From CAZWHE01 sp964633825 (lineage in GTDB: Bacteria; Planctomycetota; B15-G4; CAYZWU01): a stretch of DNA of 13,839 nucleotides. The notes beneath the pieces were generated by a model, which searched no databases, had not been told where the DNA came from, and was given only the letters and a program-made list of their open reading frames with translations. The DNA is taken from NCBI GenBank assembly GCA_964633825.1, contig CAZWHE010000109.1:1-13839 (forward strand), given 5' to 3'. Below, piece by piece: positions 8,688 through 13,839 of this stretch; the stretch's first letter is position 1, and every line of letters starts with the position of its first letter. Both the position numbers and the translations under genes were made by a program.

Positions 8688-11600
8688 CTCTTCCCTTTCT
8701 TGTGAAGCTCCATGTTCAGGGCCAGGCCCCTGATCTCATTGGTCAGAACATCGAACGAGACCGGTGTGCCGGGCTCGAGAACATTTGTCCCTTTAACCAT
8801 GGATTCATATATTTTTGTCCGTCCCTCGACATCGTCGGATTTGACGGTCAGAAGCTCCTGAAGGATATTGGCCGCTCCATATGCCTCGAGAGCCCATACC
8901 TCCATTTCACCGAACCGCTGTCCTCCGAAACGGGCTTTGCCTCCCAACGGCTGCTGCGTGATCAGCGAGTAAGGTCCGGTGGCGCGAGCGTGGACTTTGT
9001 CGTCCACGAGGTGGTGCAGTTTCATCATATACATGTAACCGACAGTCACCTTCTGGTCGAAAGGGCGCCCCGTTCTTCCGTCGTGGAGTATCGTCTTGCC
9101 GTCGAGCGGAAGACCGGCTTCCTCGAGGCAGCCGCGGATCGCCTCTTCGTCCGCTCCGTCAAAGACCGGCGTCATCGCACGGAAATCGAGCTCCTTGGCC
9201 GCCCACCCGATATGGGTCTCGAGAATCTGACCCACGTTCATGCGGGAAGGCACGCCCAGCGGATTGAGTAGAATGTCGAGAGGGGTTCCATCTGCAAGAA
9301 AGGGCATGTCCTCTTCGGGAAGGATTTTGGAAATAACGCCCTTGTTCCCGTGGCGGCCGGCCATCTTGTCTCCCACGGAAAGCGTTCTTTTTGTGGCGAT
9401 GAAGATCTTGACCAGTTCGAGAACACCCGTGGGAAGCTCGTCTCCGCGAGATAGTTTGTTAACGAGCTTGTTCTTCTCGTTCTCGCGCATCTCTATCCGA
9501 TCCGCATGAAATTTGAATATCCTGTAAAGCTTTTCGCCCTTCCCTTTCCTGTAGTTTTCCATGCAGATTTTTCGAATGATCTCGATGTATCTTTTCAGTT
9601 CTTCCGTATCGGACTCGAGATCGGGCTTGAGTATCCGGCCGGTTTGATCGTCAACGATCTTTCCGCTATAGAGCTCCTTGACCGATGTGAAGAGTTTTTC
9701 CATTTCGCTCCGAATAAAGGCGACATACTCTTTCTCGGTCTTCCGAATGGCCATGAGGTTTTTCATGCTCTGTTCTTCGGAGGTGTCGATGTTTCGCGAA
9801 AATTTCTGGGCATTGATGATAATCCCTTCGGTTCCGGACGGAACCTTGAGAGAATCGTCCTTCACATCTTCTCCGGCTTTGCCGAAGATGGCGTGGAGCA
9901 GTTTCTCCTCGGGGCTCAATTCCGTTTTTGATTTGGGCGAGACCTTTCCAACCAGCAGGTCTCCGGGCTTGACTTTGGTCCCGATCTGGACGATCCCGTC
10001 TTCGTCAAGGTTTCTGAGCGCTTTTTCCGAAACGTTTGGAATATCACGAGTGAATTCCTCACGGCCCAGCTTTGTCTCGCGAATCTCGACCTCGAAGGAA
10101 TTGATATGGATCGAGGTGTAGACGTCGTCTTTCACCAGACGCTCGGAAACAATGATGGCGTCCTCAAAGTTATATCCATCCCAGATGATAAACCCGACAA
10201 AGACGTTTCTGCCGAGGGCCAGTTCCCCCTGGTGTGTCGCCGCACCGTCGGCGATGACATCCCCCTCATTGACTGTGTCACCCAGGCGGACGATCGGTTT
10301 CTGGTTGAGGCAGGTTTTCTCGTTGAGTCCCTGGAACTTCTTCAGCCTGTAAGCCTCCTCGTCCACAACGATCTCGTGAGCGTCCACCCGAGTCACGATT
10401 CCCGAGTTCTGCGCCACAACAACCATTCCCGAGTTTCTGGCCACCTCCCCTTCCATACCTGTAGCAACGATGGGAAGCTCCGTTTTGACAAGCGGGACGG
10501 ACTGGCGCTGCATGTTGGAACCCATGAGCGCCCTGTTGGCATCGTCGTGCTCTAAAAAAGGAATGAGACTCGCAGATACTCCAACGAGCTGCTGAGGAGA
10601 AATATCGAAATATTCAATTTCCGTACGCGGAACCTCGGTTGTATCACCTCTCACCCGGGCCAGTACGATGTCACTGATGATATGTTTCTTGTCGTTGACG
10701 GAAGTGTCGGCCGGAGCAAGACAAGCTTCATATTCCTCATCCGCTCTGAGCAGCACGATCTCATCCATCAATCGGCCGTTCCTGACCTTGCGGTAAGGCG
10801 TCACAAGGAATCCGAACTCGTCAAGAGATGCATAGATGGAGAGAGACGATATCAGACCGATGTTGGTCCCCTCAGGGGTTTCGATGGGACAGATCCTGCC
10901 GTAGTGGCTGATGTGAACGTCGCGCACCTCGAAACCGGCTCTCTTGCGGTTGAGTCCTCCGGGACCCAAGGCGGAGAGGCGTCGTTCATGGGTTAATTGG
11001 GAAAGTGGGTTGGTCTGGTCCACGACCTGGGACAGTTCTCCCCGTCCGAAGAAATAATCAATGGCGGAAGAGATCGTCTTCGAGTTGATCAGAGCTCTTG
11101 GGGTCACCGACTGGATCTGTTCCAGATTCATTCGCTCCTGGGCGGTGCGCCGCAGCTTGAGGAAACCCTTGCGAAACTCATCCGCCGCCAGTTCGCTGAT
11201 TGTCCTGACCCTCCTGTTCCCGAGGTGGTCGATATCGTCTACCTCCCCGGAACCACGGCGGAGTTCTATGATATACTGAACCGAATTGATAATATCGTCG
11301 GGAGTAAGCGTCATCTTCCCTTCGGAGATTCCCTGTTTATATTTCCGGTTGATTCGAAAGCGCCCCACAGCTCCCAGTCGATAGCGTGTAGCGTCAAAGA
11401 ATCTTTCTTCAAAAAGCTCCCTGGCCTTGTCGAGATGGGGAGGGTTCCCAGGGCGGAGTCTTTGGTAGATACGAAGGAGAGCATCTTCATGAGAGCTGGT
11501 GTCGTCCTCCATGATTGTGTTGAGGATCAAAGGATCATCCACCTTCTCGATGATTTTGACCTCTTTGACACCGCTTTCCAATAAAGTCGGGATCATCTCC

Positions 11601-12361
11601 GACGTTATCAATCCACCCGATGGAACGAGAACTTCGCCTGTCTTGGTTTCCACGATATCGGAAACGCTGTGCTTCCCGGACAGTATCTTCTCCCCGCTCT
11701 TCAATCCCCGGATCTTGACGTTTTTCGTGGGATAAAAGAAGGAGATGAGCTTCTCATCGGTGGAATAAGTCTCAGAGAGAGCACGAATGAAAAGTGTGGC
11801 CGGGAATTTACCGCTCTGGTCGATCTTGATCTGAAGAATATCCTTTTTCGACACGGAAAGCTCGATCCACGAACCCCGCTCGGGAATGATCCAGCAGGAG
11901 TGGAGCTTCTTTTCACTCGAATGAATCTCCAGTGAAAAGTCGACACCGGGAGAACGATGAAGCTGACTGACGATCACTCTCTCCGAGCCGTTGATGATAA
12001 ACTCTCCCCCGCCGATCATGATCGGGATCTCACCCAGGAATACCCATTCTTCAACAGGTTCCGGTTTGTCAAGCTTGACAAGGATCTTGAAAGGCATCCC
12101 ATAGGTCAGGCTGAGGATCTTGCACTCCTCGGGCGTATATCTGGGACGGCCGAGCTCATATCCCATAAACTCCAATGCCATGGTTTTGTCATAGGAGTGA
12201 ATGGGAAAAGTTTCGCGAAGAATAGCCTCGAGCCCCTTGTTCATCCTTCTGTTAAAAGGAACATTGAGCTGCAGATATTCTTCGTAAGACTTGATCTGGA
12301 TATCCGTGAGGCTGGGAACCGGAACTTTCGACAAAAAGGAACCGAAGTTTCTGATTTCCAT
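8684..12361 (-). CDS. rpoB: DNA-directed RNA polymerase subunit beta
   Basis: Beta is the second catalytic-centre subunit of RNA polymerase and the rifampicin target. The 1225-residue product has the N-terminal lobe motif 'NGSERVIVSQLHRSPG' (124-139) and the Rif cluster around residues 439-467, with Gln445, Asp448, His458, Arg461 and Ser463 matching the E. coli drug-contact residues. It also has 'RDVHISHYGRICPIETPEG' (480-498), 'GYNFEDAIIVSER' (729-741), and 'GDKMAGRHGNKG' (997-1008), where Lys999 and Lys1007 match the active-site lysines. A charged, probably helical segment at about 855-975 is an inserted region. 'FGEMEVWALEAYGA' marks the C-terminal clamp. It is shorter than E. coli RpoB (1342). 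The start is ATG (12359-12361), with AAGGA 6 nt upstream. It lies 169 nt after rplL and overlaps rpoC by TTGA, consistent with translational coupling. Sequence style is planctomycete-like. Confidence 0.98.
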
Positions 12362-12530
12362 AACGCATCCTTGTGAAAAAGCCTTTTCCTATATGTTCCT
12401 TACCAGCATCTCCCGCCGACGTTATCCGCCGTTGAAAGACTGATCCCTGACGCACGCCAACACGAAAAGAAGTGCAGATCCCTTCAGGATATCCCTCTTT
12501 CCGCTTCGTCGAAACCGGGAGCTGGACATG
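12362..12530. other. rplL-rpoB spacer (169 nt)
   Basis: No gene is visible. In E. coli the equivalent spacer holds an attenuator and an RNase III site. Here I see no hairpin with a U-tract. A weak two-part pairing is possible in the RNA (12484-12488 with 12446-12450, and 12472-12475 with 12452-12455), and a small GAAAA/UUUUC stem lies just before the rpoB Shine-Dalgarno. Neither is strong enough to call a terminator. Confidence 0.5.
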
Positions 12531-12926
12531 TTATTTGATATTGACGGTCGCCCCCGCTTCTTCGAGTTCTTTCTTGACCTGTTCGGCATCTTCCTTCGAG
12601 ATACCTTCTTTGACGGCCTTGGGCGCTCCATCGACGAGCTCCTTCGCCTCTTTCAGGCCGAGGCTGGTGACGGAGCGGACAACCTTGATAACCTGGATCT
12701 TCTTGTCGCCGATCGATTCGAGAACCACATCGAAACTCGTTTTCTCCTCTTCGGCGGCGGCCGCTTCACCGCCCGCTCCGGCCATGGGCATAGCGCCCAT
12801 CACCATCGGGGCGCTGGCCTGAACATCGAATGTCTCCTCGAAAGCTTTCTTTAAATCAACCAGTTCAAGGGCTGTCATCTCTTTTACAATGTCGATGACC
12901 TGGGTGACTTTCTCATCACTGCTCAT
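12531..12926 (-). CDS. rplL: 50S ribosomal protein L7/L12
   Basis: L7/L12 forms the mobile stalk dimers of the large subunit that recruit and stimulate the translational GTPases, including the EF-G encoded downstream. The 131-residue product has the expected three parts: an N-terminal dimerisation region (about 1-38), an Ala/Gly/Met-rich hinge (about 39-58, 'PMVMGAMPMAGAGGEAAAAE'), and the C-terminal factor-binding domain starting 'EKTSFDVVLESIGDKKIQVI' and ending 'EEAGATVNIK'. Conserved 'GLKEAKELVDGAPKAVKEG' is present. Length is within the usual 118-131. The start ATG (12924-12926) has a near-perfect GGAGGA (12931-12936) just upstream, fitting the high output needed for a protein present in several copies per ribosome. 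It lies 116 nt after rplJ. Confidence 0.98.
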   Translation of the reverse strand: MSSDEKVTQVIDIVKEMTALELVDLKKAFEETFDVQASAPMVMGAMPMAGAGGEAAAAEEEKTSFDVVLESIGDKKIQVIKVVRSVTSLGLKEAKELVDGAPKAVKEGISKEDAEQVKKELEEAGATVNIK

Positions 12927-13001
12927 TTTTTCCTCCGCGATTGTTTATTGAGATTTGCAGTTTGATTGACTATTTGAATGTTTGTTCCGAACCAATAAAC
13001 C

Positions 13002-13019
13002 GATGCGCAGTCTCGCACC
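13002..13019 (-). other. Hairpin in the rplJ-rplL spacer
   Basis: In the transcript, GGUGCG (13014-13019) pairs with CGCAUC (13002-13007) around a six-base loop, giving six pairs including one G-U. No U-tract follows, so it is not an intrinsic terminator. It might be an RNA-processing or stability element between L10 and the more abundant L7/L12, or may have no role. Confidence 0.35.
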
Positions 13020-13042
13020 TTTCCAGAAGTTTTAATTTCAAA

Positions 13043-13570
13043 TCAGGAACCACTCTCCTCCTTCTTCACCTTGACCGCATCGATCACATTGGCAATGGAT
13101 GAGAGAAGAGAATTGATTCCGTTGCAGATATTCTGAAGCGGGGCCGCAACTCCGGCGGCGATACCGGCCAAAAGAACAGGCATATCCGGAATCCGGGTTA
13201 GTTTCAACACATCCTCATTCGTGATGCATTTGCTCTCCAGGATCCCGCCTTTGATCTTGAGCATCTTGTTCTTCTTGGCAAAACCGTGGACTTCCTTTGA
13301 GATCTGTACGACGCTCTCGCCTCCCCAAACAACCGCTGTGGGGCCGGTGAATATCTCATCGAAATCCGCCATCTCCATCTCCTGGAGAACGAGCCGGGCC
13401 AGAGCGGTTTTAACAACGCGCATCTGGATTTCCTTTTCGCGCAGAGATGATCTCAAATCATTGGCTTCTTCGACGGTCAAACCCTGAAAGTCAACGACTA
13501 CGCAGTTGTCGGCCTCTTTCAGCAAAACGGCTTGTTCGTCCTTTATCAATGTGTTCAGCAAATTCGGCAT
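13043..13570 (-). CDS. rplJ: 50S ribosomal protein L10
   Basis: L10 anchors the L7/L12 dimers to 23S rRNA at the base of the stalk. The 175-residue product starts MPNLLNTLIKDEQAVLLKEA and contains the family pattern 'CVVVDFQGLTVEEANDLRSSLRE', 'RVVKTALARLVL', 'FTGPTAVVWG' and 'KIKGGILESKCI'. A C-terminal helix that would bind L12 dimers ends 'SLLSSIANVIDAVKVKKEESGS'. Length is normal for the family (about 165-175). The start ATG (13568-13570) is fixed by GGAGG (13579-13583) at 8-nt spacing; an in-frame TTG at 13592-13594 would put that Shine-Dalgarno inside the gene and is rejected. It follows rplA after 54 nt and precedes rplL by 116 nt. The L10-L12 complex is an autoregulator in several bacteria, but the spacer here is too short for the full known leader. 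Confidence 0.97.
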   Translation of the reverse strand: MPNLLNTLIKDEQAVLLKEADNCVVVDFQGLTVEEANDLRSSLREKEIQMRVVKTALARLVLQEMEMADFDEIFTGPTAVVWGGESVVQISKEVHGFAKKNKMLKIKGGILESKCITNEDVLKLTRIPDMPVLLAGIAAGVAAPLQNICNGINSLLSSIANVIDAVKVKKEESGS

Positions 13571-13624
13571 TTTCTTATCCTCCATCCGGCTCAACGGATC
13601 GATCGGTCAGTGTCGGCGGGCGTC

Positions 13625-13839
13625 TCAGGTTTCGTCGACCTTGACGCCGGGACCCATCGTCGTACTCAACGTGATTCCCAGAATATACTGCCCGCGAGCC
13701 GCAAGGGGTTTCACAGACTTGATATGATCGATAAAGGTCTGAATGTTTTCGGCCAGAGCTTCTTCAGAGAAAGAACGCTTGCCGACCGGGGCGTGGATGT
13801 TGCCGCCGGAATCGGTCCGAAACTCGATCTTGCCGGCGC
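13625..13839 (-). CDS. rplA: 50S ribosomal protein L1, C-terminal part (cut by window edge)
   Basis: L1 forms the mobile L1 stalk near the E site of the large subunit and, in E. coli, represses its own operon. Only the last 70 residues are in the window, in a minus-strand frame beginning with two leftover bases at the edge. They read 'AGKIEFRTDSGGNIHAPVG' and continue through 'FSEEALAENIQTFIDHIKSVKP' to 'GQYILGITLSTTMGPGVKVDET' and a TGA stop at 13625-13627. The terminal block with 'STTMGPGVKVD' is diagnostic for L1. The upstream part, and presumably rplK, lie outside the window. rplJ follows after 54 nt with no terminator, so rplA, rplJ and rplL are probably on one transcript. Confidence 0.95.
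   Translation of the reverse strand, partial: AGKIEFRTDSGGNIHAPVGKRSFSEEALAENIQTFIDHIKSVKPLAARGQYILGITLSTTMGPGVKVDET

Noticed and set aside
13571..13594. Upstream TTG start for rplJ
   Set aside because: The perfect GGAGG would then fall inside the gene. The ATG at 13570 gives the family N-terminus at ideal spacing.

Overview
The window is a compact block of core translation and transcription genes, all on the minus strand. Read in the direction of transcription (high to low coordinates) it holds the end of rplA (L1), rplJ (L10), rplL (L7/L12), rpoB, rpoC, rpsL (S12), rpsG (S7), fusA (EF-G), rpsJ (S10) and the first part of rplC (L3). This is the classical rif/beta operon, then the str operon, then the start of the S10 operon. 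I see no mobile element, CRISPR array, tRNA or rRNA gene, toxin system or phage gene.

Organism: a bacterium with medium GC content. RpoB and RpoC most resemble, from memory, the Planctomycetota or a nearby PVC-type lineage. Grounds are the N-terminal RpoB segment with 'RSPGVDF' and 'IPERGSWIE', the Rif-region block with 'SQVVDQTNPLSQLTHERR' and 'PEGTNIGLISSL', the RpoC segment 'KPETINYRTYRPEKDGLFC', and an SI3 insertion in the trigger loop. This placement was not tested by a search.

Layout. 13839-12531: rplA end, rplJ and rplL, with a short 54-nt rplA-rplJ spacer and a 116-nt rplJ-rplL spacer that can form a hairpin. 12361-4470: rpoB and rpoC, joined by a TTGA stop/start overlap. 4469-4349: a 121-nt spacer with a sigma70-type promoter inside an 8-bp inverted repeat, which probably starts the str unit. 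4348-3465: rpsL and rpsG. 3464-3340: a spacer with two terminator-like hairpins in tandem, which may uncouple fusA from rpsL-rpsG. 3339-1306: fusA. 1305-835: a 471-bp gap where tuf sits in many genomes. There is no tuf here; instead there is a strong promoter (TTGACA, 16 bp, TAGAAT) and a leader of about 170 nt whose end can fold the rpsJ Shine-Dalgarno into a hairpin. 834-1: rpsJ and partial rplC.

The gene content is ordinary housekeeping and I did not find a new system. The points worth a second look are regulatory and evolutionary: the split between rpsG and fusA, the promoter and leader that replace tuf, an EF-G with both domain IV tip loops altered, and a native arginine at S12 position 88, where Lys-to-Arg changes give streptomycin resistance in other bacteria.
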